Source: Umezawaea sp036375055 (lineage in GTDB: Bacteria > Actinomycetota > Actinomycetes > Mycobacteriales > Pseudonocardiaceae). Taken from it: DNA of 64,000 nucleotides. Shown piece by piece: positions 44,399 through 51,719 of this stretch. Both the position numbers and the translations under genes were made by a program. The notes beneath the pieces were generated by a model. That model made no database searches, had not been told where the DNA came from, and was given only the letters and a program-made list of their open reading frames with translations. Where the stretch lies: assembly GCF_036375055.1 (NCBI RefSeq), contig NZ_DASUSQ010000019.1, forward strand, positions 1-64,000, in the 5' to 3' direction. How positions within the stretch are numbered: position 1 is the stretch's first letter; the number at the start of each line of letters is the position of its first letter.

Positions 44399-45871
44399 CT
44401 ATCGGCGCAACGCGCCCGGCATCAGGTACTCGTCGGAGGGACGCTGGTCACCCCGGAACCAGGCCTCGAAGAACCCGGCGAGGTCCTGCCCGGCGATCTT
44501 CTCCACGTGCTCCTCGAACTCCGGCCACGACGCGTTCCCGTCCTTGTGCTGGGACGTCCAGCCCTTGAGGACCTGGTCGAACGCCGGGTCGCCGATCTGC
44601 CTGCGCAGCGCGTGCAGCGCCAGGACGCCCTTGTCGTACACGCCGCGGAACTCGTTGCCCCGCCCCATGTCGTAGAGCTTGCGGGACCAGTACGTGGTGC
44701 TGTCCCGGCGCTTCTCGACCTCGGCGCGGAAGCGGTCGTCGAGGTTCGCGCCCTCCTTGGCCTCGGCCCACATCCACTGCGAGTAGCTGGCGAAGCACTC
44801 GTTCAGGCAGATGTCCGCCCAGTTCTCCAACGACACCGAGTCGCCGAACCACTGGTGCGCGTTCTCGTGCACCACGGTCTCCAGGTCGGCCCACTGCGCG
44901 TAGATCGGCCGCGTCTGCGTCTCCAGCGAGAACCCGATGTTGTCGGCCAGGTAGATGCCGCCCGCCTCGTCGAACGGGTACGGCCCGAACTTCTCCGACA
45001 GGAACGCGAGGATCTCCGGCAGCCGGTTCTGCTGCGCCCGCTTGCCCTCCGCGCCGGGCGCGTAGGCGTTCACGACCTCCGTGCCGTCGGGCAGTTGCGA
45101 CCGGTCGACCTGCCACCGGTCGATCGCCACGGTCGCGAGGTACGTCGCCAGCGGCGTGTCCTCGGTCCACCGGAACGTCGTCCAGCCGTCCGCGGTCGAC
45201 GAGGCGTCCTCGCGGCCGTTGGCGATGACCGACCAGCCGTTGGGCACCCGTGCCGCGAGCGTGAACCTCGCCTTGTCCCTGGGGGTGTCGTTCGCCGGGA
45301 ACCACGACGTCGCGGAGTGCGGCTCGCCCGCGGCGAACGCCCCGCCGGAGGACGAGATCTGCCACCCGCTGGTGCCGAGCGCCTTGTCGTCGAACGTCCG
45401 CGGCTCACCGCCGTAGGTCACGACCACGGTGAACGGCTGGTTCGCGGGCAGCGGCGAGGCGGGCGTGATCACCAGCTCGTGCTCGCCCTCCTGCGCGAAC
45501 TTCGCGGCCTGGTCCCCCACCCGCACGTCGCTGACCGTCAACTCGTGCAGGTCCAGGTTGAACCGGTCGAGGTCGGCGGTGGCCTTCGCGGTGATCGTGG
45601 CCTCGCCGTCCAGCCGCTTCGTCGCCGGGTCGTAGCTGATGGCGATGTCGTACCGGTCCACGTCGTAGCCCGTGTTGCCGTCCGTCGCGTAGTACGGGTC
45701 ACCGGCGCCGTCACCGCCCGCGCCGGGAGGACCGGGCGGGGGCGCCGACGTCGAGGACGTCCCCGTGGACCGGTCGGTCCCCTCCGGGATCCTGGCGACC
45801 ACCACACCGACGACCACCAGTACGAGCGCGACGATCAGCAGGTACGGGCGCGCCTTGGAGCTGATAGCCAT
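44399..45871 (-). CDS. M1-family metallopeptidase (aminopeptidase N-like), membrane-anchored
   Basis: The 490-residue protein has an N-terminal membrane anchor (about 10-26), a Pro/Gly/Ser linker, the beta-rich M1 N-terminal domain, and the zinc site HENAH at 335-339 with Glu358 in NECF (HExxH-x18-E). In place of the usual GxMEN it has a DNIGFSLETQT segment, a variant seen in short M1 enzymes. It lacks the long C-terminal domain of full aminopeptidase N. It probably trims peptides at the outer face of the membrane. ATG 45871 starts the anchor correctly. Confidence 0.88.
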   Translation of the reverse strand: MAISSKARPYLLIVALVLVVVGVVVARIPEGTDRSTGTSSTSAPPPGPPGAGGDGAGDPYYATDGNTGYDVDRYDIAISYDPATKRLDGEATITAKATADLDRFNLDLHELTVSDVRVGDQAAKFAQEGEHELVITPASPLPANQPFTVVVTYGGEPRTFDDKALGTSGWQISSSGGAFAAGEPHSATSWFPANDTPRDKARFTLAARVPNGWSVIANGREDASSTADGWTTFRWTEDTPLATYLATVAIDRWQVDRSQLPDGTEVVNAYAPGAEGKRAQQNRLPEILAFLSEKFGPYPFDEAGGIYLADNIGFSLETQTRPIYAQWADLETVVHENAHQWFGDSVSLENWADICLNECFASYSQWMWAEAKEGANLDDRFRAEVEKRRDSTTYWSRKLYDMGRGNEFRGVYDKGVLALHALRRQIGDPAFDQVLKGWTSQHKDGNASWPEFEEHVEKIAGQDLAGFFEAWFRGDQRPSDEYLMPGALRR

Positions 45872-45888
45872 GCCGCAATGATGCACGC

Positions 45889-46617
45889 ATGGGCACCATC
45901 GAGTTCGGCGGATCCGGTCGAGGGATCCTCCTCCTGCACGGTCTGATGAGCCGCGCCACCACGTGGTGGACGGTCGCGCGGTGGCTCACCCGCTACGGCC
46001 GGGTGGTCGCGGTCGACGCCCGCGGGCACGGGCGCGACGCGCGCGGCGGCCCTTGGCGCACCGAGGACTTCGTCGCCGACGCGGCGGAAGCCGTGGTCGG
46101 ACTGGGGCTCGGACCCGCCGTCGTGATCGGCCACTCGATGGGCGGCCTGCACGCGCTCGGGCTGGCCGCCACCCACCCGGACCTGGTGAGCTCGATCGTC
46201 GTGGAGGACGTCGTGCCGGACAACACCGGCAAGTCCGTCGACGACTGGAAGTGGTACTTCGACGCCTGGCCCGTCCCGTTCCGCTCGCTGGCGCACGTGC
46301 GGTCGGTGATCGACGTGCCGAGGGTGGAGGAGTTCTTCGAGGAGCGCGACGACGGCTACCACCTGCTGGCGCGCATCGAGGACCTGTACGAGATCGCCGC
46401 GGAGTGGGGCGTCCGCGACTACTGGCACTACGTCGACGCGGTCCGCTGCCCCCTGCTGGCGATCGAGGCGGGCAGGGGCGGGATGCGGCCCGGCCAGATG
46501 GCCGAGATGGCCCGCCGGACCGGTGGCAGGCACCTGCTCGTGCCCGAGTCGGGGCACGTCGTCCACGACGAGGCCCCGGAGGTGTTCCGCGGCGCCGTGG
46601 AGGCGTTCCTGAGCTAA
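45889..46617 (+). CDS. alpha/beta hydrolase
   Basis: The 242-residue protein has the hydrolase oxyanion segment LLLHGLMS, nucleophile elbow GHSMGG (Ser about 84), and a late SGHVVHDEAPE histidine. Substrate unknown. It corresponds in position to mycobacterial Rv3591c, next to mhuD. It diverges from the M1 peptidase gene by 17 nt, and its 3' end overlaps the convergent RNA-ligase-type gene by 4 nt. Confidence 0.88.
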   Translation: MGTIEFGGSGRGILLLHGLMSRATTWWTVARWLTRYGRVVAVDARGHGRDARGGPWRTEDFVADAAEAVVGLGLGPAVVIGHSMGGLHALGLAATHPDLVSSIVVEDVVPDNTGKSVDDWKWYFDAWPVPFRSLAHVRSVIDVPRVEEFFEERDDGYHLLARIEDLYEIAAEWGVRDYWHYVDAVRCPLLAIEAGRGGMRPGQMAEMARRTGGRHLLVPESGHVVHDEAPEVFRGAVEAFLS

Positions 46618-47120
46618 CCCAGGTCGTCGACCTCGCCGGTCGCCGAGTCGACCACGCACACCCGCCCGACCTTCGCCCTGATCGGCCGCACCGGGTGCAG
46701 CGCCGCGAAACCGGCCACCATCTGCTCGTCGGTCAGGCCCACCGCGAGCGTGCAGTGCGGCACCCAGTGGCCCGGCAGGTGGTACGCCGACGGGTGCTTC
46801 ACCTTGCGCGCCAGCACGTCGTGGACCGCCGAGTGCACCGCCAGCAGTTCGGCGTCCACGACGGCGGCCAGCATCAGCACGTTCTCGCTGGTGGCGAACG
46901 ACGACAGGTTCTCCAGCGCCATGCCGGGCAGCCAGAGCCTGCCCAGCTCCTCCCGCAGGGCGGCCCGCGCCCTGGTCGGGATCGACCCCGCCAGCGCGTA
47001 GGTGAGGTGCGGGGGGAACTTCTCGTCGGTCGGCACGCCGACCTCCCGCAGCCGCCGCCACAGCGCCCGCACGGCCGCGTCGGCCTCGTCGTCGAAGAGG
47101 ACGACGACCGCCTGCGCCAT
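46614..47120 (-). CDS. 2'-5' RNA ligase / 2H phosphoesterase family protein
   Basis: The 168-residue product has the two His-x-Thr motifs of the 2H family, HLT in PPHLTYAL and HCT in VPHCTLAV, about 75 residues apart. The family includes cyclic phosphodiesterases and the bacterial 2'-5' RNA ligase; the substrate here is not known. The ATG at 47120 overlaps the mutY stop by one nucleotide, so it is coexpressed with mutY. Confidence 0.83.
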   Translation of the reverse strand: MAQAVVVLFDDEADAAVRALWRRLREVGVPTDEKFPPHLTYALAGSIPTRARAALREELGRLWLPGMALENLSSFATSENVLMLAAVVDAELLAVHSAVHDVLARKVKHPSAYHLPGHWVPHCTLAVGLTDEQMVAGFAALHPVRPIRAKVGRVCVVDSATGEVDDLG

Positions 47121-47992
47121 CAGCGGTGCTCGCCGGGGAGCGCGAACAGGCCGCTCGCGGTCTGCTCGACCAGCCCGTCGACCAGCAGCGAGTGCAGGCA
47201 CTTGTCCCGCTGCCCCGCGTCCGACCACACGACGTCGAGCTTCGCCTTCGGCACGGCTTCGCTGGTGCCGCGCAGCACGTCCAGCAGCAGCCCGCGCACC
47301 TGCCGGTCCGTGCCCGCGAACTTCTGCGCCACCTTCACCGGTCCCGCGTACGCCGGGCGGCCCGCGATCTGCCACGCGCACTCGCCGAACACCGGGCAGT
47401 CGGCGCACTTCGGCGCGCGCGCCGTGCAGATCAACGCCCCGAGTTCCATCAGCGCGGCCGAGTAGACGGCAGCCCGCTCGTCGGGCAGCAGCGCGTCGAC
47501 GTCCGCGAGGTCCCGCGTCGTCGACGGCGGACCGGCGTCCGCGGCCCCGTGCACCGCCCGCGCGACGACCCGCCGCACGTTCGTGTCCACCACCGGAACC
47601 TTCTGCCCGTAGGCGAAGGCCGCCACCGCCCGCGCCGTGTAGGCGCCGATGCCCGGCAGCCCCAACAGGGTGTCCACATCGGACGGAACGACGTCGTCGT
47701 GCTCGGCCGCGATCACCGCCGCGGCGGCGTGCAACCGCAGCGCCCGCCGGGGGTAGCCGAGCTTCCCCCACGCCCGCACGACCTCGCCCTGCGACGCGGC
47801 GGCCATCGTGGACGGCAGCGGCCACCGCTCCAACCACTCGCGCCAGATCGGCTCCACCCGCGCCACGGGCGTCTGCTGCAACATGATCTCGCTGACCAGC
47901 ACGCCCCACGCCGTGCACTCCGGCCGCCGCCAGGGCAGGTCGCGGGCGGTGTCGGCGAACCAGTCGAGGACCAACTCCGTATCCAGGCTCAT
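47120..47992 (-). CDS. mutY: A/G-specific adenine glycosylase
   Basis: The 290-residue repair enzyme removes adenine mispaired with 8-oxoguanine. Glu35 in SEIMLQQTPV, the helix-hairpin-helix LLGLPGIGAYTARAV and Asp136 in VVDTNVRR are the catalytic elements. The [4Fe-4S] cluster is complete: Cys189-x6-Cys196-x2-Cys199-x5-Cys205. The C-terminal NUDIX-like domain is short or absent, as in mycobacterial MutY. It overlaps the DUF998 gene upstream by 4 nt and the 2H gene downstream by 1 nt. Confidence 0.95.
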   Translation of the reverse strand: MSLDTELVLDWFADTARDLPWRRPECTAWGVLVSEIMLQQTPVARVEPIWREWLERWPLPSTMAAASQGEVVRAWGKLGYPRRALRLHAAAAVIAAEHDDVVPSDVDTLLGLPGIGAYTARAVAAFAYGQKVPVVDTNVRRVVARAVHGAADAGPPSTTRDLADVDALLPDERAAVYSAALMELGALICTARAPKCADCPVFGECAWQIAGRPAYAGPVKVAQKFAGTDRQVRGLLLDVLRGTSEAVPKAKLDVVWSDAGQRDKCLHSLLVDGLVEQTASGLFALPGEHR

Positions 47993-48585
47993 AACGCCGC
48001 CGATTCTCCCAGGCGGCGCCCGGCCCGCTCCCGCCGGTGGGCCAGGAGCAGGACGACGCCGAAGGCGATCTCCCACAGCGTGATCGAGTAGACGCTGCCG
48101 CGCTCCCACAGCCCGTGGAACTCGCTCCGGCTGATGAACAGCGCGCTCACCAGCCCCAGCGCCGGCGGAAGGGCCAACCAGCGGACGTGCGACGCGGTGA
48201 TCGCGGCCAGGTTGCCGCCCACGATCGCCAACACCGCGCCGACCACGTGGAGCACCGAGCCAGAGGAACTGGGGAATCCCGCGACCAGGACGTTGCCGAC
48301 GGCGTGGCAGGCGGTGAAGACGACCAGCAGGTGACGCCGCGCTCCACCGGCCCGCCTCGCGACCACGAGCCCCACGACCAGGAACCCGAGGCCCTGGAGC
48401 ACGAACGCCGCGTTCATCACCACCGCGAGCGGCGAACCGGAGGCGCCGAGGTCGCTGATGTAGTCGACGGGGTAGCGGTACGGGGGACCGGTCCACGCGG
48501 ACGCCGCGACCGCTTCGAGCACGGGGTACTGCACGCCGGTCACCAGCGCGACCAGCCCGACCCACCACGACCGACCGGAGTTCAC
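47989..48585 (-). CDS. DUF998 family membrane protein
   Basis: A 198-residue protein with six hydrophobic segments. YRYPVDYISDLGASGSPLAVVMNAAFVLQG, with the conserved ISDLG, and HAVGNVLVAGFP are typical of DUF998. Function unknown. It overlaps mutY by 4 nt and lies 10 nt below a hydrolase gene, so it belongs to a hydrolase-DUF998-mutY-2H transcription unit. Confidence 0.8.
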   Translation of the reverse strand: MNSGRSWWVGLVALVTGVQYPVLEAVAASAWTGPPYRYPVDYISDLGASGSPLAVVMNAAFVLQGLGFLVVGLVVARRAGGARRHLLVVFTACHAVGNVLVAGFPSSSGSVLHVVGAVLAIVGGNLAAITASHVRWLALPPALGLVSALFISRSEFHGLWERGSVYSITLWEIAFGVVLLLAHRRERAGRRLGESAAL

Positions 48586-48595
48586 GGCCCCAGCG

Positions 48596-49513
48596 TCAGC
48601 GATGGGGGGACGCCTCGTCCAATCGGTGCGCGAGCCACCCCGCCACCCGCGCGAGCAGGTCGGCGTCCACGGGACCGCGCAGCAACCGGGGGTAGGAGCG
48701 CACCGACGGCACCCCGTGGTCGAGGCGCAGCAGGTGCGTGAGGTCCGGAACCCGGTGGACCTCGACGTCGCCGGGCACCAGGTCGCGGATCACGTCCAGA
48801 TCGGCCGCGTCCACCTGCACGTCCTTCTCACCCGTGACCGCCAGCACGGGAACCCGAACGGCCGCCAGTGCGGAACGCGGGTCGTGGACCAGCATCTCCC
48901 GCATCCACCGCGCGTTCAGCCGCATCCCGAACACCCGCACCACGTCCGCACCGCTCGCCTCGACCCGCGCCACCTGCCGCCCGACCAGCGCCCGCGCCAC
49001 AGGCCGCAACGGCGCGGGAAGCCCACCGGCGACCTTCTCCGCCTGCCACCGCAGAGCGTCCTCACCCCGACGCGCGAAGCCCGCCAACAACACCACCGCC
49101 GCGACCCCGGGCAACCCGCCGAGCGACATGGCGTGCACGGCACCCTCGCTGTGCCCCACCACGCCCACGGCACCGGTCCGGACATCACTCCGCGCGGCCA
49201 GGGCCCGCAACGCGGCCTCGGCGTCACGCCGGTTGTCGTCGAACCCCACCGACCGCCAGTCACCGGGCGTACCACCGACCCCGCGCCGGTCGTACCGCAG
49301 CGTGGCGACCCCGACCCGCGCCAGCGCGGCGGCCAACGACGACCCGAGCCCGAGGCGCACCCTGCCCGCGTTGCCCTCGCGATCGAGCCGCCCGGACCCG
49401 TGCAACAGCAGAACGGCGGGGTGCGGCCCCTCACCGGCGGGCAGGGTCAACGTCCCGGCCAGCACCACACCGTCATCAGCGGCGAGAGACACCTCGACGT
49501 CCCGCACACCCAT
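48596..49513 (-). CDS. alpha/beta hydrolase (dienelactone hydrolase-like)
   Basis: The 305-residue protein has the AVLLLHGSGRLDREGN oxyanion region, GHSEGA nucleophile elbow, and a C-terminal VTGEKDVQVDAADLDVI (Asp) and DLTHLLR (His). This family handles esters or peptides of unknown identity. It diverges from an ArsR-like gene across 67 bp that hold three TGAGAA-type half-sites, so it is probably regulated by that protein. Confidence 0.82.
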   Translation of the reverse strand: MGVRDVEVSLAADDGVVLAGTLTLPAGEGPHPAVLLLHGSGRLDREGNAGRVRLGLGSSLAAALARVGVATLRYDRRGVGGTPGDWRSVGFDDNRRDAEAALRALAARSDVRTGAVGVVGHSEGAVHAMSLGGLPGVAAVVLLAGFARRGEDALRWQAEKVAGGLPAPLRPVARALVGRQVARVEASGADVVRVFGMRLNARWMREMLVHDPRSALAAVRVPVLAVTGEKDVQVDAADLDVIRDLVPGDVEVHRVPDLTHLLRLDHGVPSVRSYPRLLRGPVDADLLARVAGWLAHRLDEASPHR

Positions 49514-49537
49514 CTCCCATCACTCCCAGCACAAATA

Positions 49538-49572
49538 TTCTCAACTATGAGAACGTTATCGCACATGAGAAC
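49538..49572. promoter_or_regulatory. candidate ArsR-type operator with three TGAGAA half-sites
   Basis: TTCTCA-ACTA-TGAGAA (49538-49553) forms an inverted repeat, and ATGAGAAC occurs at 49547-49554 and again at 49565-49572. The sites lie in the 67-bp spacer between the divergent hydrolase and ArsR-like genes. Confidence 0.55.
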
Positions 49573-49580
49573 ATTGGTCC

Positions 49581-50126
49581 ATGGCCACAGCGGACCTCCT
49601 CCTGCACCCGGTGCGCATGCGCATCCTGCAAGCCCTCTACGACGCCGACCCGCTCACCACCGCACAACTGCGGGAGCGCCTGCCCGACATCGCGCCGGCC
49701 ACCATGTACCGCCACGTCGCCACGCTGGCGGAAGGCGGAGTGCTGGAGGTCGTGGACGAGAAGCGGGTGCGCGGCACGATCGAACGCAGCTACCGCGTGC
49801 GCAAGGAAGAAGCACTGGTGGACCCGGCGGCAAGGGCGACCATGACCAGTGAAGACCACCGCCGCGCGTTCACGGCCTTCACGGCATCACTGCTGGGCGA
49901 CTTCGACCGCTACCTGAAGAACGAGGGCGCGGTCTCGACCGCGGACGGAGTCGTCTACCGCCAAGCAGCAGTGTGGCTAACAGAAGAAGAATTCAAAAAA
50001 ATGATCGAAGAAATCGAAAAAACAGTAACAAAACAAACGTCCGAACAAAAGGTTGCAAGAACCCGCCACATCATCAGCCTGGTCTCGATACCAGACCCAA
50101 CGAACAGGGAGCCACGCCTTCCCTAG
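49581..50126 (+). CDS. ArsR-like helix-turn-helix regulator
   Basis: The 181-residue protein starts with a winged HTH (LLLHPVRMRILQALYDADPLTTAQLRERLPDIAPATMYRHVATLAEGGVLEVVDE) and a wing rich in basic residues, followed by a helical domain. It belongs to the ArsR/YdfH-like regulators without metal-binding cysteines. From about base 49975 the coding sequence turns abruptly A-rich (AAA, GAA and ACA codons; residues EEFKKMIEEIEKTVTKQTSE), unlike the rest of the gene and window. It is divergent from, and probably controls, the hydrolase gene. Confidence 0.82.
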   Translation: MATADLLLHPVRMRILQALYDADPLTTAQLRERLPDIAPATMYRHVATLAEGGVLEVVDEKRVRGTIERSYRVRKEEALVDPAARATMTSEDHRRAFTAFTASLLGDFDRYLKNEGAVSTADGVVYRQAAVWLTEEEFKKMIEEIEKTVTKQTSEQKVARTRHIISLVSIPDPTNREPRLP

Positions 50127-50130
50127 AGCA

Positions 50131-50248
50131 GTGGCCGATTTTACTCGGGGGATTTGCCCCTTGCCCTGGTGGATCGGGCAGGCCACCGCCCCTGCCCGCA
50201 AGCCCGATCAAGGGGCGAATCGAGGGGTCCCCGAGTCAAATCGGCCAC
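50131..50248. repeat. 118-nt branched inverted repeat
   Basis: The outer stem GTGGCCGATTT (50131-50141) pairs with 50238-50248. After one mismatch, 50143-50150 pairs with 50229-50236; after a 7-nt bulge, 50151-50163 pairs with 50209-50221 with one G-U. Inside, GGGCAGG (50176-50182) pairs with 50191-50197. This gives about 32 bp of stem plus an inner hairpin. It could be a terminator, a structured RNA, or a palindromic mobile-type element. Confidence 0.8.
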
Positions 50249-50418
50249 CACCGCTGGGACCGGGGCAGCTACCCAATGCGCTGCAACCGGCACCTACCCG
50301 ATCCGACGGAACCGGCGGCTATCCAATGCGCCGGGGCCAGCGGTTACCCCATGCACTGGAACCGGCGGTTACCGGACGCACCGGGACCAGCAGCTACTCA
50401 GGACCTCGCCGCAACCAG
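50244..50418. repeat. degenerate 25-bp tandem repeat, six to seven units
   Basis: Units at 50269, 50294, 50319, 50344, 50369 and 50394 are each 25 nt and begin CTAC, CTAC, CTAT, TTAC, TTAC, CTAC. The consensus is roughly CTACCC-ATGC-C-GGAACCGGCGG. A partial unit precedes them (50244-50268) and the last is the most degenerate. There are no spacers, so it is not a CRISPR array. Confidence 0.8.
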
Positions 50419-50422
50419 ACCC

Positions 50423-50914
50423 CTAGATCACCTCGGTCAAAGCTCCGGTCCGCACGTCGTAGACAAACCCCCGCACACCATCCTTGAACGGCAAGAACGC
50501 ACTGTGCCGAAGCCGGTTCATAGACCCCCGCACACTGTCCTTCACCTCCCGGAAAGCCTCTACCGCCCACGTCGGCCGCATTCCGGAATCCGATTCCAGT
50601 TCGTCCTTGAACCCGTCCTCGGTGACCAGTTCCAACCCGCAGTTGGTGTGGTGCACCAACAGCACCTCCCTGGTCCCCAACTTCCGCTGCGACAGCGCCA
50701 GCGACCGGATCATGTCGTCGGTGACCACGCCGCCCGCGTTGCGCAGCACGTGCGCCTCGCCCTGCTTCAGGCCGAAGATCTCGAAGACCCGGATGCGCGA
50801 GTCCATGCAGGTCAGGATCGCCACCTGCATCGAGGGTTTGGGTGTGGAGCGGTCGCCTGGCACGACGTTGCCCAACTCGTCGTTGCGGCGCAGCAACTCG
50901 TCGATCGCGGTCAC
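50423..50914 (-). CDS. beta-class carbonic anhydrase
   Basis: The 163-residue enzyme interconverts CO2 and bicarbonate. Zinc and catalytic residues are visible: Cys36-Met-Asp38-Ser-Arg40 (CxDxR), and His89 and Cys92 in HHTNCG. LRNAGGVVTDDMIRSL is typical. It resembles the short actinobacterial CanA/CanB types. GTG 50914 is the start. In mycobacteria canB sits beside mutY, matching this neighbourhood. Confidence 0.93.
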   Translation of the reverse strand: MTAIDELLRRNDELGNVVPGDRSTPKPSMQVAILTCMDSRIRVFEIFGLKQGEAHVLRNAGGVVTDDMIRSLALSQRKLGTREVLLVHHTNCGLELVTEDGFKDELESDSGMRPTWAVEAFREVKDSVRGSMNRLRHSAFLPFKDGVRGFVYDVRTGALTEVI

Positions 50915-51062
50915 GGCACACCTCCCTGTCCTGGACTGTTCCTGTCCATTGCAACCGTTCCTGCTCCGGGTGCCAAGAGCTTTCGGTGAACGTCACCTTT
51001 CACCGCATCGGGTTACTCCAGCGTCCCGCTCGCGGCACGCCCGCCCGGTTACCGTCTGTTCC

Positions 51063-51719
51063 GTGATCGAGCCCACAGGGCCACGGCCTGCCACGGTGTA
51101 CCGGCGTCGTCGAGCGATAGCGCTCGGCGCGGCCCTCGTCGCCCTGCTCCTCACGATCTGGCTGGTCGCGAGCCTCGTGGGGCGTTCCGACCCGCAGCCG
51201 GAGCTCCAGGCCGTGACGTCGACGCCACCGTCAACGCCGCCGTCGACGGCGGCGTCCAGCAGTTCCAGCACGACCCCTCCGCCGCCACCGCCCGTGGTGG
51301 CGTCGCCGACCCCGCCGCCCGGCCCACCCGCCCCGTGCGACGACGCGGCGATCAACGTCGTCGCGGAGGTCGGCAAGCCGAGCTACGAGGTCGGCCAGCA
51401 GCCCGAGTTCAAGATCCAGATCGTGAACGTCGGCCAGCTGCCGTGCACGAAGGACATCGGCCGTTCCCTCCGCGAACTGGTCGTGACCAGCGCGGACGGT
51501 TCGACGCAGCTGTGGTCGAGCAACCACTGCTTCGCGACCGAGGGCAGCGAGGTGCGGGTGATGCAGCCGAACGAGCAGTTCACCTACGGCCTGACCTGGG
51601 CGGGCAGCACCTCGGACGAGGGCTGCCGCACCCACAGCCGGGTCGGGCCGGGCGACTACCTGCTGACCGCGAAGGTCGCGGGCAAGGCGGGCAACCCCGT
51701 GGTGTTCAGGCTGAGCTGA
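51063..51719 (+). CDS. membrane-anchored extracellular protein, Rv3587c-like
   Basis: The 218-residue product has one membrane helix (about 20-40), a Ser/Thr/Pro linker, and a C-terminal beta-sandwich-like domain (INVVAEVGKPSYEVGQQPEFKIQIVNVG, then FTYGLTWAGSTSDEG) with four cysteines that could form two disulfides. It resembles BsuPI-like and Rv3587c-type domains of unknown role. Its position next to the carbonic anhydrase gene also matches mycobacteria. GTG 51063 was chosen. It ends at the base next to the end of the convergent LacI gene. Confidence 0.78.
   Translation: MIEPTGPRPATVYRRRRAIALGAALVALLLTIWLVASLVGRSDPQPELQAVTSTPPSTPPSTAASSSSSTTPPPPPPVVASPTPPPGPPAPCDDAAINVVAEVGKPSYEVGQQPEFKIQIVNVGQLPCTKDIGRSLRELVVTSADGSTQLWSSNHCFATEGSEVRVMQPNEQFTYGLTWAGSTSDEGCRTHSRVGPGDYLLTAKVAGKAGNPVVFRLS

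Larger units (their letters stand above)
50127..50422. other. 296-bp convergent intergenic region made of repeats
   Basis: No gene is seen. The region is almost wholly taken up by a branched inverted repeat (50131-50248) and a 25-bp tandem repeat (50244-50418). The repeat period is not a multiple of three, so open frames through it are unlikely to be coding. Confidence 0.75.

Noticed and set aside
46614..47918. A 434-residue reading of the 2H phosphoesterase gene
   Set aside because: The extra part is mutY in another frame; the ATG at 47120 gives the correct family length.
50244..50418. CRISPR array
   Set aside because: The 25-bp units abut with no spacers and there are no cas genes in the window.
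49973..50989. A 338-codon plus-strand ORF across the repeats and carbonic anhydrase
   Set aside because: It reads the 25-nt repeat, which changes frame at each unit, and then runs antisense to the carbonic anhydrase gene.
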